From Hyphomonadaceae bacterium (GTDB taxonomy: Bacteria; Pseudomonadota; Alphaproteobacteria; Caulobacterales; Maricaulaceae): DNA of 64,000 nucleotides. How positions within the stretch are numbered: position 1 is the stretch's first letter; the number at the start of each line of letters is the position of its first letter. A model generated the notes under the pieces. The model made no database searches. It saw nothing but the letters and a program-made list of their open reading frames with translations, and was not told the DNA's origin. Below, one piece after another: positions 9,572 through 18,532 of the stretch. The position numbers were made by a program, and so were the translations under genes. The DNA lies in NCBI GenBank assembly GCA_013001295.1, contig JABDMW010000050.1, positions 100,243-164,242 of the forward strand, read 5' to 3'.

Positions 9572-11863
9572 TTAAACCGGAATGCCTTCGGTTACACAGA
9601 AATCGGCGACCATATCGCGGACGCTCGATGCATCCGATTTTGTCGACAAGGCCGGTTTCAATTTCCTTGCCAATTTTCCAGCATCGAGTGCCAAGACGGC
9701 GCTTTTCACCGGGCCGATCCCGGTTACTGGCATAGACAAGTTATCAAATCCGATAGCGATTAAACATATCGCCTCCAAGGGTCGCCCCGCCATTTCACCG
9801 CAGATAGAAACTTCAACTTTATTGGCTTTACATCGCTTTGCAATATACGACAGCATCGATAGTGCCGCTGGATGTAAACCGTCATACCGACCGGCAACTC
9901 TGGGGTTGTCACGGTCAGATGCAAAAAAGAACTGCATCAAATCGTTGGCGCCGACCGACACGAAATCGACATGTTTACACATAGCGTCAACCTGCCAGGC
10001 CAGTGACGGTGTTTCGAGCATGACGCCCGTTTCAATTTTTTGCGGAAGCAGCGAGCCCATGCGCTCAAATCGTGCCCGTTCTTTGTCCAACATGGCTTTT
10101 GCATCGATAAATTCCTGCACGGTCGACACCATCGGAAACATCAACCTGAGCGTTTTGCCCGCAGCTGCCGTGAGCAGAGCCCGAAGTTGATACCGCAGCA
10201 GTCCCGGTCGATCGAGCCCGATCCGGATTGCCCGCCAGCCAATCGCCGGGTTTTCCTCCGGCAATGGGTCTGCATAAGGCAGGATTTTATCTCCCCCTAG
10301 ATCTAGAGTTCTGAATGTCACGGGTTTTTCGCCGCTGGCATCCAAGGCTTTTGCATATAATTCCACTTGTTCTGATAGCCGCGGCATCGCTTCCGCAATC
10401 ATGAACTGAAACTCCGTGCGGAATAGACCGATCCCGTCAGCCCCCATCGCATCAATCTGCGGCAGATCTACCAATAGACCTGCGTTGAGCAGTAATTTGA
10501 CATCAACATTGTCCTTGGTAACCGCTTTTAAATCCCGTTGCCGTTCAAAGGCTTTGCTCAGATCGGAACGAATCCGAAAGCGCATATCGAAATCGTCTAC
10601 AACGGCTGGTATCGGACGGATAAAAATACTGCCGGTCTCGCCGTCAAGCAAAACCTTATCACCTGTCTCAACCCGGTCGAGAATGCCTTCCGCTTGACCA
10701 ACCAATGGGATGCCGAGCGTTCGGCAAATGATTGTGGCATGGGAAGAGGCAGCTCCCTCCTCAAGGACAATGCCTTTGAGCCGGGTATGGTCATAGTCAA
10801 GGACCTCGGCCGGCCCCAAATTACGCGCAAATACAATTGCGTCTTTTGGGAGTTTGCGCTGACCCGGGTCGAGGTCTTCACCGCCGAGGCTTCTGAGCAT
10901 ACGATTGGCCAAGTCTTCCAAATCATGCAGGCGTGCCCGCAAATATGGATCGCGCGCCTTTAACATGCGGGCACGATGCTGATTTCTAACCCGCTCGACA
11001 GCCGCTTCCGCAGACAATCCTGTATGCACGGCTTCGCGGAGTTGATCGACCCACTGCCGATCATAGGCGAACATGCGATAGCTTTCGAATATTTCCAAAG
11101 AGGCGCGGCTTAAACTCGCCGTTTCCCCGCTTACCATAGCATCGACTGATCTTCGCATGTGCGCAATTGCATCTTCTAACCGCGCTTCCTCCTTAGTCGG
11201 GTCGTCAGCGATCATTTGACCGGCGGTCACGGGAGGAAAATGTAAAAACGCCTGTCCTTTCGCCAGGCCGCCAGCATAGGCGTTGGCGCTTCTAGTCTCC
11301 GGTTTGACTGGAGATAGATTGAAACCTTTAAGTCTGGATTTAGCGCCACCTGCTCGTTCGTCTTCGATCGCGATTTCGGCCAGTAGCGTCGCAACCGTCA
11401 GCAGGTTCTCAACCTCATTTTCGTCAAATGTGCGCGCTTTTCGGCTTTGCACGACCAAGACCCCGAGATTGCGTCCGCCGCGCAATAGGGGAACTCCCAG
11501 AAAAGAGTGGAACTTTTCTTCTCCCGTTTCCGGTCTGTACGCATAGTCAGGATGTTGCGGTGCTTCAGCCAGATTTAGAAGTTTGGCGGACGTGGCAACG
11601 CGGCCCACCAATCCTTCATTTAGCTTCATCCGCGTTTTATGCACGGCTTCTTTTTTCAGACCCTTGGTGGCACATAATTCCAATTCATCACCATCGCGGA
11701 GATAGATCGACGCAACATTGATGCGCATCGAGCTGGCGATTACATTGACGAATTGATCTAGGCGGGCCTGAACTCCCTCCTCATTCGCCATAAGAATTCG
11801 AATGCGTTTAAGAAGGCTGGCCCCCGGGTCCGATTTCCTTTGTATGGATCCGGGAAGTTTCAC
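9572..11863 (-). CDS. ptsP: PTS-Ntr enzyme I (PEP-protein phosphotransferase with GAF domain)
   Basis: This 763-residue enzyme autophosphorylates from PEP and passes phosphate to the nitrogen-type HPr (PtsO/NPr). An N-terminal GAF sensory domain (about 15-165) is followed by the swivelling phosphohistidine domain with GAASSHATIICR (about 375-387) and the PEP-binding TIM barrel with RTEFQFM and CGEMAG. The start is a GTG whose G is also the last base of the lysC stop (TAGTG), so translation is probably coupled. In alphaproteobacteria this phosphorelay senses glutamine through the GAF domain and affects (p)ppGpp and potassium control. That is family knowledge. Confidence 0.95.
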   Translation of the reverse strand: MKLPGSIQRKSDPGASLLKRIRILMANEEGVQARLDQFVNVIASSMRINVASIYLRDGDELELCATKGLKKEAVHKTRMKLNEGLVGRVATSAKLLNLAEAPQHPDYAYRPETGEEKFHSFLGVPLLRGGRNLGVLVVQSRKARTFDENEVENLLTVATLLAEIAIEDERAGGAKSRLKGFNLSPVKPETRSANAYAGGLAKGQAFLHFPPVTAGQMIADDPTKEEARLEDAIAHMRRSVDAMVSGETASLSRASLEIFESYRMFAYDRQWVDQLREAVHTGLSAEAAVERVRNQHRARMLKARDPYLRARLHDLEDLANRMLRSLGGEDLDPGQRKLPKDAIVFARNLGPAEVLDYDHTRLKGIVLEEGAASSHATIICRTLGIPLVGQAEGILDRVETGDKVLLDGETGSIFIRPIPAVVDDFDMRFRIRSDLSKAFERQRDLKAVTKDNVDVKLLLNAGLLVDLPQIDAMGADGIGLFRTEFQFMIAEAMPRLSEQVELYAKALDASGEKPVTFRTLDLGGDKILPYADPLPEENPAIGWRAIRIGLDRPGLLRYQLRALLTAAAGKTLRLMFPMVSTVQEFIDAKAMLDKERARFERMGSLLPQKIETGVMLETPSLAWQVDAMCKHVDFVSVGANDLMQFFFASDRDNPRVAGRYDGLHPAALSMLSYIAKRCKANKVEVSICGEMAGRPLEAICLIAIGFDNLSMPVTGIGPVKSAVLALDAGKLARKLKPALSTKSDASSVRDMVADFCVTEGIPV

Positions 11864-13116
11864 TATCCACGACTCGCTTCAAGTTCAAATGCGCCGTGCA
11901 GTGCCCGGACTGCCAATTCAGTGTATTCCGCGTCGATCAAGACGCTGATTTTGATTTCAGATGTCGCAATGACCTCAATGTTGATACCTCGTTCTGCCAG
12001 TGCTGAAAACATGGTGTGCGCAACACCAGTATGCGACCGCATACCTATACCCACGACAGATACTTTAGTGACTTTCTCATTGACCACAACATCTTCAAAA
12101 CCAATGTCCTGTTTTGCCGTATCGAGAGCAGCCAATGCTTTTTTAACGTCGCGTTCGCCGACCGTGAAAACGAGGTTGGCAGAATTTTCAGTCTGACTGA
12201 TGCCCTGGACGATCATATCTACGATGACGTCGGCCTCCGACATGACCCCGCATACTTGTGCGACCACGCCAGGCTTATCTTTCAGTCCTAATAGAGAAAT
12301 TTGCGCTTCATCCCGGCTATATGCTACGCCACTTACAACACGTTCTTCCATAGTTTCATCCTCTGCGCAGACGAGTGTGCCAGGGTTTTCCTGTCCCTCG
12401 TCCGCAAAACTTGTCAGCACCCGAATGGGCAAATTATTATTCATGGCGAGTTCTACAGACCGGGTCTGTAGCACCTTTGCACCCTGTGACGCCAGCTCTA
12501 GCATTTCTTCAAACGCTATGCGGTTTAATCGCCTCGCTTCCGGTACAATTCTGGGATCGGTCGTATAAACGCCATCAACATCAGTATAGATGTCACATCT
12601 GTCTGCATTCAAGGCCACAGCCAATGCGACTGCGCTGGTATCCGAACCACCCCGCCCCAGCGTCGATACGCGTCCGTCTGGGCTAATCCCTTGAAACCCG
12701 GCGACGACACCGACGGTTCCTTTTGAAATTGAATCGGCAAATGCCAGTGTCTCTATTCCTTTAATCCGCGCCGAAGAATGTGCCCCATCGGTCTGCAGAG
12801 GAATTTGCCACCCTTGCCAGGACCGGGCTTTAACCCCCCGCCGGCGCAGAGCGATCGCTAATAATCCGCTGGTCACCTGTTCCCCGGACGCGACGATCGT
12901 ATCATATTCATCGTCTATTGCACCGCCAATGTCTGAATCCGCAGACAGCTCATCAACATAAGCAACCAACCGGTTGGTTTCGCCGGACATGGCAGACACA
13001 ACAACGGCGACTTCATTGCCTTCGGCGGCCTCATCCTGCACAAGCGCAGCCACTTTGCGGATGCGGTCCGGATCCGCAACGGAAGTTCCGCCAAATTTCA
13101 TAACAATGCGCGCCAT
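11863..13116 (-). CDS. lysC: Aspartate kinase
   Basis: This enzyme of 417 residues phosphorylates aspartate, the first step to lysine, threonine, methionine and diaminopimelate. The kinase motif KFGGTSVA lies at the N-terminus, and two regulatory ACT domains occupy about residues 265-410. I chose the ATG at 13116 (MARIVMKFGG) over one 12 bases upstream, because the family starts directly at this strand. It overlaps ptsP by one base. Feedback inhibition by lysine and threonine through the ACT domains is expected. Confidence 0.96.
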   Translation of the reverse strand: MARIVMKFGGTSVADPDRIRKVAALVQDEAAEGNEVAVVVSAMSGETNRLVAYVDELSADSDIGGAIDDEYDTIVASGEQVTSGLLAIALRRRGVKARSWQGWQIPLQTDGAHSSARIKGIETLAFADSISKGTVGVVAGFQGISPDGRVSTLGRGGSDTSAVALAVALNADRCDIYTDVDGVYTTDPRIVPEARRLNRIAFEEMLELASQGAKVLQTRSVELAMNNNLPIRVLTSFADEGQENPGTLVCAEDETMEERVVSGVAYSRDEAQISLLGLKDKPGVVAQVCGVMSEADVIVDMIVQGISQTENSANLVFTVGERDVKKALAALDTAKQDIGFEDVVVNEKVTKVSVVGIGMRSHTGVAHTMFSALAERGINIEVIATSEIKISVLIDAEYTELAVRALHGAFELEASRG

Positions 13117-13196
13117 ATTGTCTCTCAATATCCGTTTGAGCTAGTCTTTAATCAAGCACAACCGTATAAGCAATGGCCAGTTTAGGAAGAGCAAGC

Positions 13197-13967
13197 ATGA
13201 AAAATTATTCTGCCAATCCAAATCATGTTGAAAGCGTAAGCGTAGATCCCGCAGAAATGGCCCATTTTGAAAAAATGGCCGAGGACTGGTGGGACCCAAC
13301 CGGTAAATTCAAGCCGCTACATATTATGAATGGATGCCGGACGCGGTTTATCAAAGAAGACATTTGTGCGCATTTTTCACGTGATCCGGATGCGTTAGAA
13401 CCCCTCAAAGGATTGCGCATTCTCGATATTGGTTGCGGCGGCGGACTATTGTGCGAACCCATGGCCAGATTAGGTGCAACGGTAACCGGAATTGACGCGC
13501 TGGAAAAAAACGTCAAAACCGCAAAAACCCACGCGGAACAGTCGGGACTGGAAATCGATTACCGGTATGGATCTATTGAAAAAATGACTAAAACGGAAGC
13601 ACAGGCATTCGATGTTGTTTTAAATATGGAAGTTATTGAGCATGTAAACGATCCGGCCGGATTTATGAAAACCTGCGCCCAAATGGTGCGGCCCGGCGGG
13701 CTCTTATTCTGTTCGACAATCAACCGTACTGCCAAAGCCTTCACATTGGCGATTTTCGGCGCCGAATATGTGATGCGCTGGCTCCCCAAAGGTACACACC
13801 AATACGCAAAATTCCTTAAACCCGCAGAATTGGTGCGGATGCTCAAAGATGCAGGGTTGGAACCAGAAACGCCGCAAGGCATGGTCTTGAACCCGCTCAC
13901 CAGCGTTTGGAAAATCAGCGATGATACCGGCGTGAATTACGTGGTCAAAGCCGCGAAGGCTCCTTAG
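13197..13967 (+). CDS. ubiG: Ubiquinone biosynthesis O-methyltransferase UbiG
   Basis: This class I SAM methyltransferase of 256 residues performs both O-methylations of ubiquinone synthesis. The SAM loop DIGCGGGLLCEP (about residues 77-88) and the family signature MEVIEHV (about 144-150) are present. The ATG at 13197 has GGAAGA upstream. An ATG at 13173 would add 8 residues. It is divergent from lysC, as in many alphaproteobacteria, and its stop overlaps that of the converging reductase gene by 4 bases. Confidence 0.95.
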   Translation: MKNYSANPNHVESVSVDPAEMAHFEKMAEDWWDPTGKFKPLHIMNGCRTRFIKEDICAHFSRDPDALEPLKGLRILDIGCGGGLLCEPMARLGATVTGIDALEKNVKTAKTHAEQSGLEIDYRYGSIEKMTKTEAQAFDVVLNMEVIEHVNDPAGFMKTCAQMVRPGGLLFCSTINRTAKAFTLAIFGAEYVMRWLPKGTHQYAKFLKPAELVRMLKDAGLEPETPQGMVLNPLTSVWKISDDTGVNYVVKAAKAP

Positions 13968-15139
13968 CTCTCAAGCTCAAACGTCAAACCTGCGTTGGCT
14001 TCAAGGCGCTCAATTAAAGGTGCACCCATAGCTGGCGCACTCGTCATCACACCACCTTTTGTATCTGTGGAATCTTTTACCAGGCATATTGCAGCTTCGG
14101 CGATCATTTTTGACGTAGAACCATAGCCCGGGTCCTTATCGCCTGTCACACCAGCCCGAAGTTTTTCGCCGTCGGCATCATACCCGACGATCAATACGTC
14201 ATAAAATCCGGCTTCGCGTTCTTCTTTAGAGGGACCTTCACCGGGTTTTGGCACATCCTTACCGAACATATTCATGCCTGCAACGGCTTCCGCCATGGCT
14301 TTGCCTTTGTCCCCCGGACCGGTGATCATCATCTCGCTATAGGTGAAATCTTCGCCGTAAGCGTGACCGAGCAAAGCGTTTGAACGGTGGACGTTTTTTG
14401 AATTGATCGATTCCATAATGAAGGGCGCAACCCACACGTCTAAGTCTTCGTCAAACGTCGGTTTATGAACAGGAGGTTGCTGAGGCCCTTTAAATCCCCC
14501 GGTCAGTGCAAATGGATTGATTTGTTTTTGAAACAACGCGGGGTCTTCTTTAATTGCGGCCATCGAGGCTGCAAAGCTTGCCGCGGTCCCGCCGGAAAAC
14601 GTTCCTTGCATTTTACGGACACGACTTTTGACACGCGGCAGGGTTGAGCCATATTTTTTCTTCGCTTCTTCCTGCAAAAAGAAAACGCCGAGATCAAAAG
14701 GAATGGAATCAAAACCGCACGAAAAGACGATCCGCGCGCCGCTGGCTTTGGCTTTTTCATGATGGGCGTCGATCATGTCGGCCATCCAGTTGGGCTCACC
14801 ACACAAATCGACGTAATCCGTGCCCGCTTCCACACAGGTGGCGAGCAGCTTTTCACCATATAATTGATACGGGCCGACGGTCGTCAGAATACATTTGGCC
14901 CGCGCTACCATGTCTTTTAGTGAATTTTCGTCATTGGCATCTGCAACGACAAATGGTGTATCTTTAGGCGCGCCAATTTCATCTCGAACACTTGCCAGCT
15001 TTTCTGCACTTCGGCCGGCTATTGCCCATTTAACATCGCCGCCAACACCGTATCGGTTCGATAAATATTCGGCGACCAAACGACCTGTAAAACCGGTCGC
15101 GCCATAAACGATGACGTCAAATTCTGCATTGGGATTCAT
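13964..15139 (-). CDS. Saccharopine-dehydrogenase-like / trans-acting enoyl reductase family protein
   Basis: This 391-residue protein opens with a Rossmann nucleotide site, VYGATGFTGRLVAEYL (about residues 11-26), as in the saccharopine dehydrogenase superfamily. The middle (DYVDLCGEPNWMADM and the FSCGFDSIPFDLG region) matches the bacterial and animal SCCPDH group. Mycobacterial relatives act as trans enoyl reductases in lipid synthesis. The substrate here is unknown, and a membrane-lipid or fatty-acyl reduction role is only a guess. It is transcribed alone and converges on ubiG. Confidence 0.8.
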   Translation of the reverse strand: MNPNAEFDVIVYGATGFTGRLVAEYLSNRYGVGGDVKWAIAGRSAEKLASVRDEIGAPKDTPFVVADANDENSLKDMVARAKCILTTVGPYQLYGEKLLATCVEAGTDYVDLCGEPNWMADMIDAHHEKAKASGARIVFSCGFDSIPFDLGVFFLQEEAKKKYGSTLPRVKSRVRKMQGTFSGGTAASFAASMAAIKEDPALFQKQINPFALTGGFKGPQQPPVHKPTFDEDLDVWVAPFIMESINSKNVHRSNALLGHAYGEDFTYSEMMITGPGDKGKAMAEAVAGMNMFGKDVPKPGEGPSKEEREAGFYDVLIVGYDADGEKLRAGVTGDKDPGYGSTSKMIAEAAICLVKDSTDTKGGVMTSAPAMGAPLIERLEANAGLTFELES

Positions 15140-15204
15140 GATTTGCCTCTATAATGTTTGTGAAGGAGCAAGCTAAATCAAACCCGCCATATATGCAATT
15201 AGTT

Positions 15205-15789
15205 TCATAGATCGAGCGCCAATTTCACTTGCGCTCGTAAATGCGGCAGCAACTCCGTTTCAAACCATGGATTCTTCTTTTGCCATATATTGTTGCGCGG
15301 TGACGGGTGTACCAAGGGAAAGCGTCCTGGTTGAAACTCGGCGAATGCTCTTACGGTTTCAGTCAGGTTTCTTTTGCGTTCATTGCCCAGATAATAATTG
15401 TGAGCGTATTGGCCAATCAGCATGGTCAACTGAACTGATGGCATTTCAGCCAAAATCGGCTCATGCCATTTTTTGACAAACTCCGGTCTGGGCGGTAGAT
15501 CGCCACGTTCTTTACTGCCCGGAAAATAGAAATCCATGGGCACCAGAGCGACCTTGGTTTCATCATAAAATACTTCGTCATCGACCCCCATCCATTTGCG
15601 TAGGTTTCGACCACTTGGATCATCCCACGGCACGCCGCTTTCCTGTGCAAGACGTCCGGGTGCTTGTCCGATGATCAGAATTTTGGCTTTTTCGTGCGCC
15701 GTATAAACGGGTCCCCAACCTTGTTGTTTCGCCCAAGCATTGTCGGCATGATCAGTAATTTGTTGGCGGATACGGTCTAGCTTACTCAT
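15205..15789 (-). CDS. Uracil-DNA glycosylase superfamily protein (HI0220.2-like)
   Basis: This 194-residue protein has the superfamily motif A as IIGQAPGRLAQESGVPW (about residues 35-51) and motif B as HPSPRNN (about 160-166). The active-site loop carries no obvious Asp of the classic UNG type. It resembles the HI0220.2-type group of single-domain glycosylases, whose exact base target is not settled. Its start overlaps the nitrilase stop by 8 bases, so the two are co-translated. A role in removing damaged bases is inferred from the fold family only. Confidence 0.8.
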   Translation of the reverse strand: MSKLDRIRQQITDHADNAWAKQQGWGPVYTAHEKAKILIIGQAPGRLAQESGVPWDDPSGRNLRKWMGVDDEVFYDETKVALVPMDFYFPGSKERGDLPPRPEFVKKWHEPILAEMPSVQLTMLIGQYAHNYYLGNERKRNLTETVRAFAEFQPGRFPLVHPSPRNNIWQKKNPWFETELLPHLRAQVKLALDL

Positions 15790-16744
15790 CTTTGATGGTA
15801 AGGCAGGTCTGACGGGTTCGGTCTATGTTGAGAGAAAGGACCTCCGGTCTCGAATAATGACCGGCAGGATCAAACAATTGCCGCTCACGCCGCACAAAAG
15901 CATGATCTATTTCTGCAAACCGTAAGTTTTCAACGCCAGTTTCAGGGGGTAACACCCAACTGCCATCAGGCGCCGCCAAACAAGACCCGCCATCGGCCGG
16001 CATTTTGGAAAGCGCCGTCTTTATTTCTTTTGCATACGGGATATCATCCGGCACGTCATCCCGGCGCATCAAACTGGAAACGCTCATAGTATATGAGCGA
16101 CCTTCCTTGGCCAGAAACGGCGTGATGTCTTCTGTGTTGCGCAGGCTCCCGGGCCAACCGGCAATGTGAAAATCTTCACCCTGTGCGTATAGAGCTGCGC
16201 GGGTCAACGGCATCCAGTTCTCCCAACAATTTAGCCCGCCCACAGTAAAAGCGCCCAGCGAATGTGTGCGAAGTCCATTTCCGTCTCCAATCGCCCACAC
16301 AAGCCGCTCCTCATAGGTCGGTACTAATTTGCGATGTACAGATCCAATCTTGCCGTCGGGTCCAATATAGACGTAGGAGCAATAAAGGCTTTGGCCGCGA
16401 TCACGCGGCGCTTCAATAATCCCAAGATAACACGCCATATTATTCTTCTTCAGAAGCGCACACAGGTTGTTGAGATCCCCGTCTTCGATACATACGGATT
16501 GGGATTGATAATAGGCGTGAATTTCTTTTTGCCGCTCATCATTAAATGTCGCGCCGCCGGTAACCTCGACCCAAAACGGATATCCAGGTACCAGGGCCTC
16601 GCCAAATGCAATTAATTGTGCGCCTTCCTTGGCCGCCCTCTCGATTTGCGCTTTGACTTTTTCCAATGTCGCAATTTTGTCTAACCAGACCGGCGCAATC
16701 TGCGGCAATGCGACTTTCAGTGTGTCATTTTTATTATTCTTCAT
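15782..16744 (-). CDS. Carbon-nitrogen hydrolase (nitrilase family)
   Basis: This 320-residue hydrolase has a complete Glu-Lys-Cys triad: Glu in AFGEALVPGYP (about residue 48), Lys in HRKLVPTYEER (about 138), and Cys in GGLNCWENWMP (about 172). The GEALVPGYP and CWENWMP segments are typical of true nitrilases and cyanide-type enzymes more than of amidases. It would hydrolyse nitriles to acids or amides; the natural substrate is unknown. It heads a two-gene unit with the glycosylase gene. Confidence 0.88.
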   Translation of the reverse strand: MKNNKNDTLKVALPQIAPVWLDKIATLEKVKAQIERAAKEGAQLIAFGEALVPGYPFWVEVTGGATFNDERQKEIHAYYQSQSVCIEDGDLNNLCALLKKNNMACYLGIIEAPRDRGQSLYCSYVYIGPDGKIGSVHRKLVPTYEERLVWAIGDGNGLRTHSLGAFTVGGLNCWENWMPLTRAALYAQGEDFHIAGWPGSLRNTEDITPFLAKEGRSYTMSVSSLMRRDDVPDDIPYAKEIKTALSKMPADGGSCLAAPDGSWVLPPETGVENLRFAEIDHAFVRRERQLFDPAGHYSRPEVLSLNIDRTRQTCLTIKDE

Positions 16745-16813
16745 GGCCGGATACTATAGTCAGCGACCGCTCAATATCTACAAAGAACATTTATAACATT
16801 AGTAAAATTGCTT

Positions 16814-16840
16814 TTGCTTGTATGGTTAAAATATTATAAT
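16814..16840 (+). promoter_or_regulatory. Candidate sigma-70-type promoter of the repeat lipoprotein
   Basis: A consensus -10 hexamer TATAAT lies at 16835-16840. A -35-like TTGCTT lies at 16814-16819 with a 15-base spacer; TTTTGC at 16812 gives 17 bases. It is 36 bases upstream of the lipoprotein ATG. Seen by eye only. Confidence 0.5.
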
Positions 16841-16876
16841 GCTTTCCGCTGGCGGGGCTTAATTTGAGGGTAAACC

Positions 16877-17263
16877 ATGAAAACGAAACTATTATTATCA
16901 ATCACAACAGCGGCATTTTTGGCGCTTGGTGGTTGCGGTGCTGCGGATGAAGCGGCGGAAAAAACCAAAGCAGCAGCAGAAAAAACAAAGGAAAAAGCAG
17001 CTGACGTTGCGGGCGACGCAGCTGATGCTGTAGACGCAGCGGCTGAAAAAACCGGCGAAATGGCTGGCGATGCCATGGACGCAACTAAAGAAAAAGCCGG
17101 TGAAATGGCCGAAGGTGCTAAAGATGCGATGGACGCAGCGGCTGAAAAAACCGGTGAAATGGCAAAGGATGCTATGGAAGCGACCGGTGAAGCAGCGGAC
17201 ACCGTTGCTGACAAAGCTGAAGAGCTAAAAGAAGAAGTCAAAGAAGAAATGAAACCTGAATAA
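16877..17263 (+). CDS. Repeat-rich (LEA/apolipoprotein-like) lipoprotein
   Basis: This 128-residue lipoprotein has the lipobox LGGC (Cys near residue 20). The rest is almost entirely helical and charged, built of 11-residue units rich in Ala, Glu, Lys, Asp and Met (for example DAAAEKTGEMA). This resembles late-embryogenesis-abundant and apolipoprotein-type amphipathic helices. Such proteins coat membranes or protect against drying and salt; either role here is inference. It stands alone between a promoter and a strong terminator, which suggests separate and possibly high expression. Confidence 0.8.
   Translation: MKTKLLLSITTAAFLALGGCGAADEAAEKTKAAAEKTKEKAADVAGDAADAVDAAAEKTGEMAGDAMDATKEKAGEMAEGAKDAMDAAAEKTGEMAKDAMEATGEAADTVADKAEELKEEVKEEMKPE
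17033..17163 (+). repeat. Internal 99-base repeat in the lipoprotein gene
   Basis: A 32-base segment starting at 17033 recurs at 17132 with a single base change. Both copies encode DAAAEKTGEMA, 33 residues apart, which is three 11-residue helical turns. Recent duplication within the gene is likely. Confidence 0.8.
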
Positions 17264-17284
17264 GTCTAACTTTTTCAATAAAAG

Positions 17285-17317
17285 CGCGCCTTTGGGAAAC
17301 CAAGGGCGCGTTTTTTT
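17285..17317 (+). terminator. Intrinsic terminator
   Basis: An 11-base-pair GC-rich stem (17285-17295 with 17300-17310, one G-U pair) has a GAAA loop and is followed by seven T. It ends transcription of the repeat-rich lipoprotein gene, 22 bases after its stop. Confidence 0.92.
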
Positions 17318-17409
17318 ATGCCAAATTTGCTTTCGAATATATTTGAACATGGCGCCAATGGGGTCTACAGCTGGTTCATTCAATTATTTATATTTTGCAA
17401 AGGCCCACC

Positions 17410-17895
17410 ATGAAACAGTTTTTCTCTATTTTAATGGGTATCATTGCCCTCACCCTCGTCTCCGCCTGCGGCGGTAAAGCGACACCTGAACAATTGATCG
17501 TCGGCACATGGGTGACCGCGGCTCCCGTCGAGGAAACTGAAAACGGCATGACCATGAAATTTGACGATATGCAAACCAGTTTCAACAAAGATAAAACGAC
17601 AGCGTCTTCTGGAAAAATATCAATGTCAGGGGCTATGCTGCCACAAGCCATGGAAATGACAATTGATACGACAGGCACCTGGTCAATTGACGGCATGGTG
17701 ATTTCGCAAACCATTACAGACGCGGACGTAAAAATGACGACGAATATTCCCGGCATGCCCGACTTAGGCCCGGTCATTGCGCAAGGCATGATAGCGGAAG
17801 GCGCGACCACGTCGACGATCCTTTCAATTGATAAAAAATCATTGCTGGTTAAGATTGATTCAACTGGGACCGAAATGGAAATGAAAAAGAAGTAA
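17410..17895 (+). CDS. Small lipoprotein, lipocalin-like domain
   Basis: This 161-residue lipoprotein has a signal ending in lipobox VSAC (Cys near residue 20). The mature part starts with IVGTWVT and later has TGTWSIDG, alternating polar and non-polar residues that fit a small beta barrel of the lipocalin-like type. The ATG at 17410 has AAAGG upstream. It precedes the methyltransferase gene by 10 bases and probably shares its transcript. No specific function can be assigned. Confidence 0.65.
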   Translation: MKQFFSILMGIIALTLVSACGGKATPEQLIVGTWVTAAPVEETENGMTMKFDDMQTSFNKDKTTASSGKISMSGAMLPQAMEMTIDTTGTWSIDGMVISQTITDADVKMTTNIPGMPDLGPVIAQGMIAEGATTSTILSIDKKSLLVKIDSTGTEMEMKKK

Positions 17896-17905
17896 CGGAC
17901 AGAAT

Positions 17906-18526
17906 ATGGCGTCATTTTATGAACGATATTTTCTTCCTTGCTTGCTGGATTGTGCCTGCGCAACCAAGCCGATCCGTAAGCAGCGTGAAAAAATCGTTCC
18001 CTTGGCGAAAGGCAACGTTGTCGAAATCGGGATTGGCTCGGGTCACAATCTGCCCTTCTATGATCAAAGCCAAGTCAACAAATTGATCGGCATTGATCCG
18101 GACGAACATGTCTGGAAAAAGTCCAAGAAACGACGGGAAGCATTTGACCCGCCGATAGAGCGTTTAGGCCTTTCGGGTGAATCCATTCCACTTGAAGACG
18201 ACAGCGCGGATACGGTCGTGGTCACCTATTCTTTGTGCACAATCCCTGACCCTGTGAAAGCCTTGGGTGAAATGCGGCGGATATTAAAACCGGGCGGTGA
18301 TCTTTTGTTCACTGAGCACGGCAAGGCGCCCGATGCCAAAGTCCACAAATGGCAAAACCGGATTGATCCGGTTTGGAAGAAAATTTCTGGTGGATGTCAT
18401 TCAGGCCGTCCGATTCCGGAATATTTCCCGCAAGCAGGCCTGAAAGTCGAAAAGCTCGACGAGATGTATGTACCCGGGCCGAAGGTCTTGTCCTATAATT
18501 ACTGGGGCATCGCCCGCAAAACTTAA
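17906..18526 (+). CDS. Class I SAM-dependent methyltransferase
   Basis: This 206-residue protein has the SAM-binding motif VVEIGIGSGHNLPFY (about residues 35-49), the acidic loop IGIDPD and post-motif LKPGGDLLFTEHG. The N-terminus (YERYFLPCLLDCAC) resembles the METTL7/UbiE-like group, which methylates lipids, thiols or quinones. The substrate is not known. It ends 6 bases before the stop of the convergent crotonase gene. Confidence 0.8.
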   Translation: MASFYERYFLPCLLDCACATKPIRKQREKIVPLAKGNVVEIGIGSGHNLPFYDQSQVNKLIGIDPDEHVWKKSKKRREAFDPPIERLGLSGESIPLEDDSADTVVVTYSLCTIPDPVKALGEMRRILKPGGDLLFTEHGKAPDAKVHKWQNRIDPVWKKISGGCHSGRPIPEYFPQAGLKVEKLDEMYVPGPKVLSYNYWGIARKT

Positions 18527-18532
18527 ACCCGC

